64,000 bases of DNA. Source: Eriocheir sinensis (Eukaryota > Arthropoda > Malacostraca > Decapoda > Varunidae). Positions 13,228-22,849 of this stretch are shown here, in pieces. Location of the stretch: assembly GCF_024679095.1 (NCBI RefSeq), contig NC_066509.1, positions 17,804,299 to 17,868,298 of the forward strand, given 5' to 3'. The translations under genes were made by a program, and so were the position numbers. Under the pieces are notes generated by a model. That model worked only from the letters and a program-made list of their open reading frames with translations, did no database searches and was not told the origin of the DNA. How positions within the stretch are numbered: the first letter of the stretch is position 1; every line of letters begins with the position of its first letter.

Positions 13228-13858
13228 ATGAAATCAATGAATTCTTGTGTGTATCATTATCCATTAATTCTATAAATAATATCGATTATTTTACAATTGT
13301 ACTAACACCTTCTAATTGTAGAATAATTATGTCCATCTCATCACACTATACGAACAATAGAACAACTGGTGCAGGAAAACGGCCATACACATATTTACAA
13401 TCTAATATCATAAATATAATTCCCCACGACAATTCTTAGGCAACACAGTAGAATGAGGTTGAACATCATAATGGAGCTCATTACCAAAAAACACTGAACT
13501 CATTGCTGGGATATATACATTTGAGTTATAATGTGGCCAAATCATGCGATATAATAATGTACAATGTATGTTTTTTATATTCTCCAGTGTGTTGTGTAAT
13601 TCAGACGAGAGAGAGAGAGGAGAATGGGAGAGGGAAGAGGAGGGAATGGGAGGGGGTAGTGGGGATAGAAGGACGGGAGTGCAAGGGGTATAGGGGGAGC
13701 TTGTTTGCTTGGGGAAGGAGGGAAGTGATGTTGGGGAGGGGGGTAAGTCGACTTATCCGAACTTTTGCTCAGGTGTTTGGGTTCTCCCTGACTACAACTT
13801 AAAGTCATGAGTAAACTCCTAAAGTAGATAAATTTGACTAACTCCAATAACACCACAA
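13228..13858. other. No gene seen; purine-rich patch
   Basis: AT-rich sequence with a G/A-rich strand-asymmetric patch at about 13605-13745 (GAGAG, then GGGAGGGGG-type runs). No family recognised. Confidence 0.5.
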
Positions 13859-14237
13859 ATTTATTTATTTATTTATTTATTTTTTTTACGTCGCGGCCTA
13901 TTGCGCCGGTAGGCTTGTTCCCGGTGGATCCTGATGGTCTTCTTTCCGGTGGGTCCTGATGGTCGGCCCAGCCCGTTCTGGCGCAGGCGAGTGTTTATAG
14001 TGGCGCCATCTTGCATTGGCTCAAGCTGCCCTCCCGGAGCTCATCTTTGATCCTAGAATCTAGAGTCCGGGTTGATAGGTGGTCTTCTGGACAGCATGTG
14101 GGTAGTTTTAAGCCACTCGGCGGCTGCTGAAAAATCCCAGCTTGGTGGCACCGGTCGGGGATTGAACTCGCGTCCTCCTGGACGCGGGGCCGTCTCGCTA
14201 TCCTTCCAGCCACCGCCTCCCCTACGGCGGGGTGTTG

Positions 14238-14239
<2 letters not shown>
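13859..14239 (-). mobile_element. tRNA-derived SINE, copy 1
   Basis: On the minus strand the 5' head carries a Pol III A-box-like GGTGGCTGGAAGG and a B-box-like GAGTTCAATCCC. A family-specific body follows, containing AAGATGGCGCCACTATAAAC and GAACGGGCTGGGCCGACC. The 3' tail is an A-rich TAAATAAATAAATAAA. The same body occurs at 56137-56516 and, split, at 42375-44195. The 5' end abuts the long (AT)n tract. Confidence 0.85.
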
Positions 14240-14511
<272 letters not shown>

Positions 14512-14529
14512 TATATATACGAGTCCGGA

Positions 14530-14614
14530 CGAGTCACCCCACATACCATATCGCCCCACATTCCGTGTCGCCCCACATACCAAGTCGCTCCACATTCCAA
14601 CTCCATGTCATCAT
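14530..14614 (+). repeat. Left terminal inverted repeat of the MULE
   Basis: Built from four tandem units of about 17-18 bp around CCCCACAT (for example TCGCCCCACATACCA and TCGCTCCACATTCCA), then CATGTCATCAT. The reverse complement of 18986-19061 aligns along its whole length. Confidence 0.75.
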
Positions 14615-14683
14615 TCATGTAAGGTCAGGGGGTCCCAGAGTTCACAGGTATAGGGAGAGTTCCCTGCAGGTGTGTGTGTGTGT

Positions 14684-14734
<51 letters not shown>

Positions 14735-15416
14735 GCAATTAGTTGAAAAAAAAATGTAATTATCGTGGAGCCTCGGTGGAGAAGTTCGGCACTTCGGAAA
14801 ATGCCGCACGTGAAGCTCCGGATTACCTCTCTTTCTCTCCCTCTCTCTGTCACACACACACACACACACTGAACACACTATGAAGCACACACACTCACCT
14901 AAGCCCTCTCTACTCGCTCCCCGCTTTCCTGCATTGTGTATTTCGTGTGTGTGTGTACAGAAAAAATACCTGTCTAGCCGCACAACCACCGACTACACTG
15001 CCTGGCTGCACTCCGTCGTCTCCTTGCTAGACCAGCCCAGAGTACAGGAAGCCGTCCTGGACTTTGAGCGCTCCGCGTAGAAAGCTCTGAGAAGAGTGCT
15101 CCCCGGCGTCGCCATCCACGGCTGTAGCTTTCACTGGTCGCAGGCAGTTTGGTGCAAAGCCCAGAGCCTTGGACTCAAGCAGCTCTACGCCAATGATGAA
15201 CCCACCCAGACCTTCATCCGCCGGCTCCTCGCGGTACCATTCCTGCCAGCTGAACATATCACTCCCATTTTCAATCGCATCAAGCGCAAGGCCTCCACAA
15301 AAGCCCTGACCCAGCTCACCCAGTACGTTGCCGAGACCTGGGTCGAGTGCAATACTATGTCGCCCATAACCTGGTGTGCCTTCAACCGATCTATCAGGAC
15401 CAACAAAAACGTCGAG

Positions 15417-15420
15417 GGTT
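15417..15420. other. Target-site duplication, left copy (GGTT)
   Basis: GGTT immediately before the 5' LTR; the matching copy is 18501-18504 after the 3' LTR. Removing the element and one copy restores the MULE reading frame. Confidence 0.9.
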
Positions 15421-15837
15421 TGTAGCAGTCACCGCTCAAATTCCGTGTTCCTTCCCCTCAGTGACAAGAAAATGGGGTGCTGCAAAGAGAGACTAAGATT
15501 CTCAGTGTTTTCATGTAATGTCCATCGTCACTGTGTCTGCCAGTCTGTCTTGTCGCGTCTTCATCGTTAACTTTCCTTGTATTCGTTTACCTTTGACTGT
15601 CCGTCCACGTTCTCTTGTTGTCCACCGTTACACATTGTTCCACACATACACCAACACTTAAATGTTAACCTACACAAACAACATTCACACAAACGCATAC
15701 ACAAACAAACACCTATCCTATGTGTTGTCCTTGGCGTGATGAGCTGTGTAAGTTTTGTCTAATAAAGCAACCCTGGCGGATATGATTTTCTCTGTCCGTG
15801 AACCGATTAGCACTTAGAACACTCGCTACCACCAACA
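15421..15837 (+). repeat. 5' LTR (417 bp)
   Basis: Begins TGTAGCAGTCACC and ends CGCTACCACCAACA. Carries AATAAA at 15761-15766. Differs from the 3' LTR at only two sites that I can see (AACAACATTC/AACAACCTTC and CCTTGGCG/CCTTGTCG). Confidence 0.95.
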
Positions 15838-15839
15838 AT

Positions 15840-15857
15840 TGGTGACCCTGGAGTGTT
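15840..15857 (+). promoter_or_regulatory. Primer-binding site of the LTR element
   Basis: TGGTGACCCTGGAGTG begins two bases after the 5' LTR. The first nine bases are complementary to the 3' end expected for a tRNA-Trp, the primer of CsRn1-type Gypsy elements. The rest matches only partly, so the primer assignment is tentative. Confidence 0.65.
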
Positions 15858-16069
15858 GCTATGGTTCAAGGTGGCTTATAGCCGGTGCCGTTTTAAGGGC
15901 ACTCTCTCCTAGAGTGGAGGACCTGGGCAGGGTAACTTGTCCATTCGTCCGCCCTCTCCTGGGGCAAAAATCCTCACCTCCATTCGGGGTTCGTGGGGCT
16001 GAGCACTCAGGTCGGGAGAAACATTACGCCATAGGCGTAGTTGCCACCTTCAGGGTTTTCCCCCGCCCT

Positions 16070-16265
16070 CCCCCAGGCGCCTTCTGTGCTTTCCCCAGGC
16101 ACCCTCTGTGCCTTCCCCAGGCACCCTCTGTGCCTCCCCCAGGCACCCTCTGTGCCTCCCCCAGGCACCCTCTGTGCGCCTCTTCCAGGCACCCTCTGTG
16201 CGCCTCTTCCAGGCACCCTCTGTGCGCCTCTTCTAGGCTCCCTCTGTGCGCCTCCTCCAGGCATC
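16070..16265 (+). repeat. Minisatellite, 22-24-bp units
   Basis: About eight head-to-tail copies of CAGGCACCCTCTGTGC plus CTCCCC or GCCTCTTC, inside the LTR element's internal region. Confidence 0.9.
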
Positions 16266-16394
16266 TTCAGCGCCCTTCAGGCATCTTTTGTGCCCCATGG
16301 TGCTTCTCCCGGCGCTCACCCACCCACCCCCACCCCTCCTCCTCCCTGCTTTTCTGTTGGTCCGGCGACTGAGACACGCACATCGTGTGACACT

Positions 16395-16535
16395 ACACAG
16401 ACTCGGTGAACACTCAAACACAGTGCGACATATTACTGAGACACACAGTGCCACACACTCAGTGTACACGCCACACACAGACTCGGTGTACACGCCATAC
16501 AGACTCAGTGTATACGCCGCCACACCACACAGACT
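16395..16535 (+). repeat. Short tandem repeats, ACTCGGTGTACACGCC type
   Basis: Three to five diverged units of CAGACTCGGTGTACACGCCA and related CACACACTCAGTG units within the LTR element. Confidence 0.7.
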
Positions 16536-16744
16536 CAGAGACACGCAAACACAGTGTGACACCCCACTGGGATTACTAGCTGCCCCCTGGATCTACCACC
16601 GCCCTCTTGTATTACCTTACTCTCCTGTGGATCCTCATATATAGTGCAGTGTGTCCAGCAACAGTTCAGTGCAGCTGCACGTCCCCAGCAACAGTTAGTG
16701 TCACAGTGTTACCCACTAAGCGTACAGTGTTGTGTTACAGTGCC

Positions 16745-17225
16745 TTTTTGAACACTGGTTCACTCCCCGAGCCACAGAGGCCCCTGGCACGTGCCAGCGC
16801 CTACAGTACACGCAGTTCGTTTTACTCTCACGGACTGCCGCGGCTCCTGGCACATGCTAGCGCCCCTAACTTTTCAACTCGCTGTGGCCCCCGGCTCGCT
16901 GGCATCTAGCGCCTTCCCACGCAGTCGTTCGACGTACTCACGACTGCCGCGGCTCCTGGCATATGCTTGCGTCCCTCAATTCTCAACCGGCTGTGGTCCC
17001 TGGCACGCTGGCATCTAGCGCCTTACCACGCAGTCATTCGACGCCCTCACGGACTGCCGAGGCCCCTGACACGCTGGCAGCTGGCGCCTTTAATACACGC
17101 AGTCGTTCTACTCTCACCGACTGCCGAGGCCCCTGACACGCTGTCAGCTAGCGCCTTCACACGCAGTTCCCTCGACGCACTCTATGACTGCCGTGGCCCC
17201 CGGCGCGTTAACGCCAGTGCCTATT
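16745..17225 (+). repeat. Degenerate tandem array, unit about 70-130 bp
   Basis: Repeated blocks share GGACTGCCGCGGCTCCTGGC, GCTGGCATCTAGCGCCTT and ACGCAGTCGTTCGAC in the same order, with variable spacing. About five copies. Confidence 0.8.
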
Positions 17226-17454
17226 GCCCATCTCCACGCCGCTCGACTTCACCATACCTGACGACGACATGCAACTCTTCCTCTACTACGGCGGTGTCCT
17301 TCAGAGCACCACTCTTCTGCTCAGGACCCGTCTACGTGGTTCGCGATTCGGGAGTGCGGGTTCAAGCCTTCCAGGATCTATTAAACAGCCAACCACTCAA
17401 CTCACCGCAGCCCACCTCACGCAGCCCACCTTACGCAGCCCACCTCATGCAGCC

Positions 17455-17535
17455 CACCTCACGCTGCTCAACTCCTCGCTGCTCAACTCCTCGCTGCTCA
17501 ACCCCTCGCTGCTCAACCCCTCGCTGCTCAACACT
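17455..17535 (+). repeat. 15-bp minisatellite
   Basis: About five copies of CTCGCTGCTCAACTC; the period is a multiple of three, giving a Leu-Leu-Asn-Ser-Ser shadow frame. Confidence 0.85.
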
Positions 17536-17537
17536 TC

Positions 17538-17897
17538 AGCTCGACTCACCGTAGCTGTCTCCTACGCGCTACTCACTCCAGCTCGACTCACCGTAGCTGT
17601 CTCCTACGCGCTACTCACTCCAGCTCGACTCACCGTAGCTGTCTCCTACGCGCTACTCACTCCAGCTCGACTCACCGTAGCTGTTGTCACCGCATAATTC
17701 ACTCCAGCTCGACTCACCGTAGCTGTTGTCACTGCACTACTCACTCCAGCTCGACTCACCGTAGCTGTTGTCACTGCACTACTCACTCCAGCTCGACTCA
17801 CCGTAGCTGTTGTCATTACATTACTCACTCCAGCTCGACTCACCGTAGCTGTTGTCACTGCACTACTCGCCCCAGCTCGACTCACCGTAGCTGAACT
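17538..17897 (+). repeat. 42-bp minisatellite, about nine copies
   Basis: Each unit contains CAGCTCGACTCACCGTAGCT. The period of 42 keeps a frame open on both strands. Copies 1-4 carry a GTCTCCTACGCG variant and later copies a GTTGTCACTGCA variant, so the array expanded in at least two steps. Confidence 0.93.
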
Positions 17898-18069
17898 ACT
17901 CAACGCAACTCTACTCAGCGCAACTTACCGCGCACCTCAACGCAACTACTCAGCGCAACTTACCGCGCATCTCGACACAACTCTACACAACGCTACTCAT
18001 CGCAACGCATCACCGTCTGCCCCAGCGCCCCAGCACCAGGGAAGATTTCGTTCCTCCTTCCTCGTCACT

Positions 18070-18083
18070 GGGGGGGAGTAATC
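18070..18083 (+). promoter_or_regulatory. Polypurine tract of the LTR element
   Basis: GGGGGGGAGTAATC lies directly upstream of the 3' LTR, the position where plus-strand synthesis is primed. Confidence 0.75.
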
Positions 18084-18500
18084 TGTAGCAGTCACCGCTC
18101 AAATTCCGTGTTCCTTCCCCTCAGTGACAAGAAAATGGGGTGCTGCAAAGAGAGACTAAGATTCTCAGTGTTTTCATGTAATGTCCATCGTCACTGTGTC
18201 TGCCAGTCTGTCTTGTCGCGTCTTCATCGTTAACTTTCCTTGTATTCGTTTACCTTTGACTGTCCGTCCACGTTCTCTTGTTGTCCACCGTTACACATTG
18301 TTCCACACATACACCAACACTTAAATGTTAACCTACACAAACAACCTTCACACAAACGCATACACAAACAAACACCTATCCTATGTGTTGTCCTTGTCGT
18401 GATGAGCTGTGTAAGTTTTGTCTAATAAAGCAACCCTGGCGGATATGATTTTCTCTGTCCGTGAACCGATTAGCACTTAGAACACTCGCTACCACCAACA
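18084..18500 (+). repeat. 3' LTR (417 bp)
   Basis: Same length and ends as the 5' LTR; two substitutions. AATAAA at 18424-18429. Followed by the GGTT duplication at 18501. Confidence 0.95.
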
Positions 18501-18840
18501 GGTTGGCCCCGTAGACTGAACGGCAGCGCCAGAAGGGTCAGCTCCCTTTCTACCTCCTGCTCCAGTTGCTGCACGAGGAGGCCAAGACAGTGACAGTGAA
18601 GGTTCGCCGAGTCAAGATCGCCAAGCTCCGCAGGTACCAGAAGAAGAGGTACAGAGACCTGCACGGCCTTATCTGGGCAAACTGGAACGCCTTCAAGGAG
18701 GGCAAAAAGACAACATACCAGCTGCTAAAGGCATGTTCAACCGTACACGCCCTACACCTGGTGTGAGACAGTACCATAGGCCTACCCGGTGTCACCAACT
18801 TGGAAAATAATTCTACATATGTGTTTGAGTATATACGATA

Positions 18841-18846
18841 AATAAA
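18841..18846 (+). promoter_or_regulatory. Possible polyadenylation signal of the MULE transposase
   Basis: AATAAA 75 bp after the transposase stop codon, inside the MULE element. Confidence 0.45.
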
Positions 18847-18985
18847 ATTTCCTAAAACTTGTTATTTTCTTGTAACAACAACAAAAAAGTGGAATTTTCT
18901 TCTTTTAATGAAAGAAAAAACATATTAATACATTTTTTTACGGGACATTTTTCTTCTTATCAAGAAAGGCAGTGTGCTGGGGCGA

Positions 18986-19061
18986 GATGATATGACATGG
19001 GGTGAGTTTGTTATGTGGGACGAGTTGGAATGTGGGGCAACTTGGTATGTGGGGCGACTTG
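18986..19061 (-). repeat. Right terminal inverted repeat of the MULE
   Basis: Reads ATGACATGGGGTGAG, then GAGTTGGAATGTGGGGCAAC and TTGGTATGTGGGGCGACTT: the same roughly 17-bp units as the left end in reverse complement. Confidence 0.75.
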
Positions 19062-19076
19062 ATTAGGAAGCTATAT

Positions 19077-19200
19077 CACACACACACACACACACACTTC
19101 ATTACTTCGACCCTATTTGGCTTTCCGTAATTCCCACTCATTCACTGTTGAGAGTTAGTAATTAAACACACACACACAGACACACACACACACACACATA

Positions 19201-19240
<40 letters not shown>

Positions 19241-19329
19241 GTCTCCCACGTTAACATATTATAGATAATTAAAATGTAGTTGAGATTAGTTAAAACACGG
19301 TAAATAGGGTTCATAGGGTTGAAGTAAAA

Positions 19330-19411
<82 letters not shown>

Positions 19412-19491
19412 TCAGGACAAGGCTATCAGAAGCTTATGTATTACTCATAGTTATACTTATTTATTTTTGTTCATATATTGTACCACACTGG

Positions 19492-19531
<40 letters not shown>

Positions 19532-19657
19532 ACACGCACACACACACTTTTGCTTCAACCTTATTAGCCTATATCCGTGGTTTTACTAGTACCACAACTA
19601 TATTATTTTTTTTCTGTAATATTTTAGCGTGCGTGTCGATGTGCGTGTGTGTGTGTT

Positions 19658-19707
<50 letters not shown>

Positions 19708-20046
19708 ACTATCAGTAATACAGAAGCTACAGATGTTTCAGTGACTTGACCCATCGTTTTTCGCAGATAACTTTAAAGAAATAGCTTGAGCAGTGTGGTA
19801 TTTTGGCACAGTATTTTTGATACCCTGCCCTAGTTTTTGACAATATAGTGCATTGCAATATGTGAATGATTAAGGCGCTTACTCTTGACTTTATTTGGGA
19901 AACCTGGCGTGCCCATCTACACATTCGGACAGGGGAAGCGTGACGTTGCTGTGACGTGTATACCCACCCTCCCGACCCTGTCTGCCCCTTCCTTCCTCCA
20001 TCGACCCTACCATCCTCTGTCTCCCCTGCCCTCCCCCTCTCCCTCC

Positions 20047-20122
<76 letters not shown>
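19077..20122. repeat. Microsatellite cluster (CA, GT, GA, TC)
   Basis: (CA)n at 19077-19100, 19165-19237 and 19494-19549. (GT)n at 19331-19371 running into (GA)n to 19405. (GT)n at 19637-19702. (TC)n at 20050-20120. Between them only AT-rich sequence; no gene. Confidence 0.93.
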
Positions 20123-20123
<1 letters not shown>

Positions 20124-20389
20124 AGATTCACATAACTGAAAATTGTATATGACCTTCCTTTCGGAGCCCCTTTCCCACCTTCACGAATTCTATGCCGATG
20201 AGCTACGAACTTGCCATCGTGGCGCATCGTGAGAAAAGTAGTCCCGAATTCTCCCGATGTGTTATTTGAAAACTTGCGTCTACGAACCGCTACGAAGTGA
20301 CTACGACAGACCTACGAGTTGAACACAAAGCACTACGAAGCACTACGAAACGCTGCGATATGCTACGATTATCCTCAGATTTGAACACA
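20123..20389 (+). repeat. TACGA-rich degenerate tandem sequence
   Basis: CTACGA or TACGAA recurs about ten times in 200 bp (20205-20430), irregularly spaced by 6-20 bp. No coding sense; it leads into the RTE-like LINE. Confidence 0.5.
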
Positions 20390-22322
20390 CTCATTATCTT
20401 GGTCAACTTCAGTGCTACGACTGGCACTGCCAAGTTTGGATACGAAATATGTGATGGTCCCCATGGTTCTGGTAACAGCTCTCTCGTCGTGGATTTTGCA
20501 AGATCCAGATTAGAGAGCGCCCGACATAGAGGTGTGGATTTGCCTCGGTGGAGGCCCTGGATAATATTAAGGAGAGGAGAGCTACCAGGCTACCTGGGAG
20601 TCGAGGCCAACATAGAGCTCTGTTGCGTAGGACTAGAGCTCCCCTCAGGAGAGACAAAAAGAGGTATACCAGGAGTTTCGTTGATGAAGTCGAGGGCCAT
20701 TAAAATACACATGACCTCTGACCTCCTTACCAAGCCCTAAAGAAGCTCCGCTCCGACCCTCCCTCTCAGGTGAGCGCTATCCGAACAGCTGATGGCTGCC
20801 TCGTGTCGGACATACAGTATATGGGCAGATAACTGGTTGGGCTGAGTATTTTGAGCAGTTGTACATGTCGGACCATCCGAGTGAGTAGCTTCCAGTTGCT
20901 GGATGTGCAGGTGGCGGATGCTCAAAGCTGGAGGTAAAGTCATGATCCGAAGGTTGCATGCGGTCTTGACTGCCTTATGGTAATCCGGTATCACTCATCC
21001 TGACTGGAAGAGGAGGTTGTTCGTCCTTATCTGGAAAGGGAAATGGTATTACGCTGCTCAGTGTGCCAAGCAAGGTGCTTTCCCATCTATTGATGATGCG
21101 GATTCGCAACCAGTTACTCAAGCTGCAGATACCTGAATAGCCTGGCTTCACTCCTGGTAAGTCAACAACTGACCATATCCTACCGTTTCGCGTACTGGTA
21201 GAGCGTCGACGTAAGTTTCGACAAGGGATGTTTGCAGTCTATGTCGATCTCAAGACAGCGTTTGATTCAGTGCATTGCGAAGCAACGACTATTGGTTTAC
21301 AAACTGGCCTGTATTCTGTGACTGAGAATGCTACAAAATGTTGTGGGGCCTGACCAGCAGGAGTGAGGCAGGGTTGTGTCGTTTTTCCATCGCTTTGCAA
21401 CACTTGTATGGACTGGGTACTAGGCAGAGTTGTGGACCAGAGTCATTGTGGAGCATCTATTGCCAATACCAGGGTCACCGACCTCGTTCTTTTCTGATGA
21501 TGCAGTAATCCTTGCGGAGTCACTGGAGGTTTTGGTGATGGTTCCTTAGGCACTGCACGATGATTGGAAGACCTTGGGACTTTATCACACCTAGGCTAAA
21601 ACCTAGGTACAGGTGCTTGGAGGCTTGATAGATGAAACAGAATAGTGTTTTCATACGTGTGGCGAGGACATTGAGATACTGGAAAATTTTGCATACATTT
21701 TTTTGTGTAGTTCAAAACAACGTTGGCTCTCGCCAGGAAGTCTTAACGTAGATTGGCCTGGCCCACGGTGTTATGGACTCCCCCAGAAGTAGTATATGGG
21801 GTTGGCAATAAATGTGTAGAAGAACAAAGATTCGGATCTTCAAGTTGCTTGTGTTTCGTGTCTAACTTTATGGCTTTGAGACATGGACAATAATCAGGGA
21901 CTTGGAGAGGCGGAGAGGAGAGAGGCGATGCCTTTGGTATTGGTATTACGTGTAAACGCAGAATCATGGGATATCGCTTGAATGACTGGGTTAAACCAGC
22001 GAATACTCTGTGAGACTGATTCGACATATTTTACCTGCATAGTCTGTCAACACCGACTCCCGCTATACGGGTGCGTGGCACGTTACCCAGGAGCCGGCCC
22101 TGCTCATCGGGTTGTTTTTATAAGAGGCAATCGTGATTAAGGAGGCAAAAGAAGTGCCCACAGAGTTTGTAGCTTGAGAATAGACCCTGCCAGGAAGTAC
22201 TCAGGATGGGAAAGGGGCCTGCATGGAGACTTGCCCGGAGGGATCCCCGGGCTTGTCGTTGTAGGGTGGGTGAGGCGACCCGTCACCCGGTGTATGTCCG
22301 CATTGATTGATTGGTTGATTGG
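20390..22322 (+). mobile_element. RTE-like LINE remnant (endonuclease and reverse transcriptase)
   Basis: Endonuclease fragment at 20400-20520 (FGYEICDGPHGSG, SLVVDFARSR), with the catalytic GDFNA-type motif decayed to NFSA. Linker: SAIRTADGCLVSD at about 20770. RT: VYVDLKTAFDSVHC (motif A, about 21240), GVRQGCV (motif B, about 21360) and CNTCMDWVLGRVVDQSHCGA (about 21400). The catalytic box region near 21490 is frameshifted. C-terminal part: GKGPAWRLARRDPRA at about 22210. The tail is a short TTGATTGATTGGTTGATTGG array ending at 22322, typical of RTE 3' ends. Many frameshifts and stops; inactive. The RTE clade is my assignment from recognisable sequence style. Confidence 0.75.
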
Positions 22323-22335
22323 TATCTATGCATGC

Positions 22336-22445
22336 AGCAAAGATTCGAGTATTAAAGTCTCTAGTGCTCCCTGGATTACTGTATGGCTGTGAAACTTGGA
22401 CACTGAATCGAGACTTCTATACGCCCGTCGATAGCTTTCGTGGTT
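22336..22445 (+). mobile_element. Second RTE-like RT fragment
   Basis: KSLVLPGLLYGCETWTLNRD is the thumb-region motif common to RTE-type LINEs. It lies after the 3' tail of the preceding element, so it is a separate broken copy. Confidence 0.6.
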
Positions 22446-22452
22446 TAGGGTG

Positions 22453-22548
22453 TTGTCTGGACTTATAATGATGGGATAAACAAACACTTGATAAACTGAT
22501 GCGTATATTCTTTGAAAAGCAATCAGAATACGAACGTGTACGTGCGGG
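22453..22548 (+). repeat. Dispersed repeat, copy 1 (partner at 31374)
   Basis: Shares ATAATGATGGGATAAACAAA-type sequence and AGAATACGAACGTGTACGT with 31374-31470. Family unknown. Confidence 0.6.
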
Positions 22549-22849
22549 TGTCATGCAGTATAACTGTTAGCTGGCCTGAGAGGTTCTAAAAAGCAAGGAG
22601 AGAAAATTGCTGACTACATAATTAACGTTACCAACTGTTTAACTAACGTTGTCAATGTCCCAAAACTAGCATTACCTACATCTCATTTCCCCTTATATGC
22701 TCATGGTCAAGTTATTGAGCGGACGCCTTGGTTTCAAGCCACTCTGAGTGATGAGGCATAGTGATGGAAAGCGGGTCTATGTGGAAAGTAGAGTCCACGG
22801 TCAGGGGGTCGACCGAAGAGGGCGGAACCAGCCGAAGGAAACGGTGGTT

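Larger units (their letters stand above)
15421..18500 (+). mobile_element. Non-autonomous LTR retrotransposon with tandem-repeat interior
   Basis: A complete LTR structure: 417-bp 5' LTR, primer-binding site, 2,246-bp internal region, purine tract, 417-bp 3' LTR, 4-bp target duplication. LTRs start TG and end CA. The interior has no gag, protease, RT or integrase. It is mostly GC-rich tandem arrays (22-24-bp, roughly 100-bp, 15-bp and 42-bp units), so the frames seen there are repeat shadows. It must have been mobilised by proteins from another element. The 4-bp duplication and the TGGTGACCC primer site fit a Ty3/Gypsy-type partner. Orientation follows the primer-binding site and purine tract. 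Confidence 0.93.
14961..18766 (+). pseudogene. MULE transposase (C-terminal half), split by an LTR retrotransposon
   Basis: Part 1 (14961-15420) starts after an AG that looks like a splice acceptor. It reads through VLDFERSA and IHGCSFHWSQAVW, the second catalytic-Asp region and the C-x2-H motif of the MULE domain, and FNRSIRTNKNVEG. Part 2 (18501-18766) resumes in frame once the insertion and one GGTT copy are removed: it continues WPRRLN, LLLQLLHEEAKTV, then KKTTYQLLKACS and a stop at 18764. An AATAAA lies 75 bp downstream (18841). Defects are an in-frame TAG at 15078-15080, where the family has Trp after the DFE motif, and the 3.08-kb insertion. The first catalytic Asp and any DNA-binding domain are absent. 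A domesticated host gene is possible, but the flanking TIRs argue for a transposon. Confidence 0.8.
14530..19061 (+). mobile_element. Mutator-like (MULE) DNA transposon with tandem-motif TIRs
   Basis: The element is delimited by inverted repeats at 14530-14614 and 18986-19061 and holds the remains of a MULE transposase gene (14961-15420 plus 18501-18766). Between the two gene parts sits a younger LTR retrotransposon (15421-18500). Without that insertion the element would be about 1.45 kb, so the N-terminal half of the transposase is already lost. Microsatellites at 14671-14732 (TG/TC) and 14851-14868 (CA) occupy that side. I could not identify the 8-10-bp target duplication typical of MULEs because the left flank is (AT)n-derived. 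Confidence 0.7.

Noticed and set aside
17224..17903. Open frames on both strands with 14-residue repeats
   Set aside because: The 42-bp period is divisible by three, so frames stay open by arithmetic. The sequence is the interior of an LTR element.
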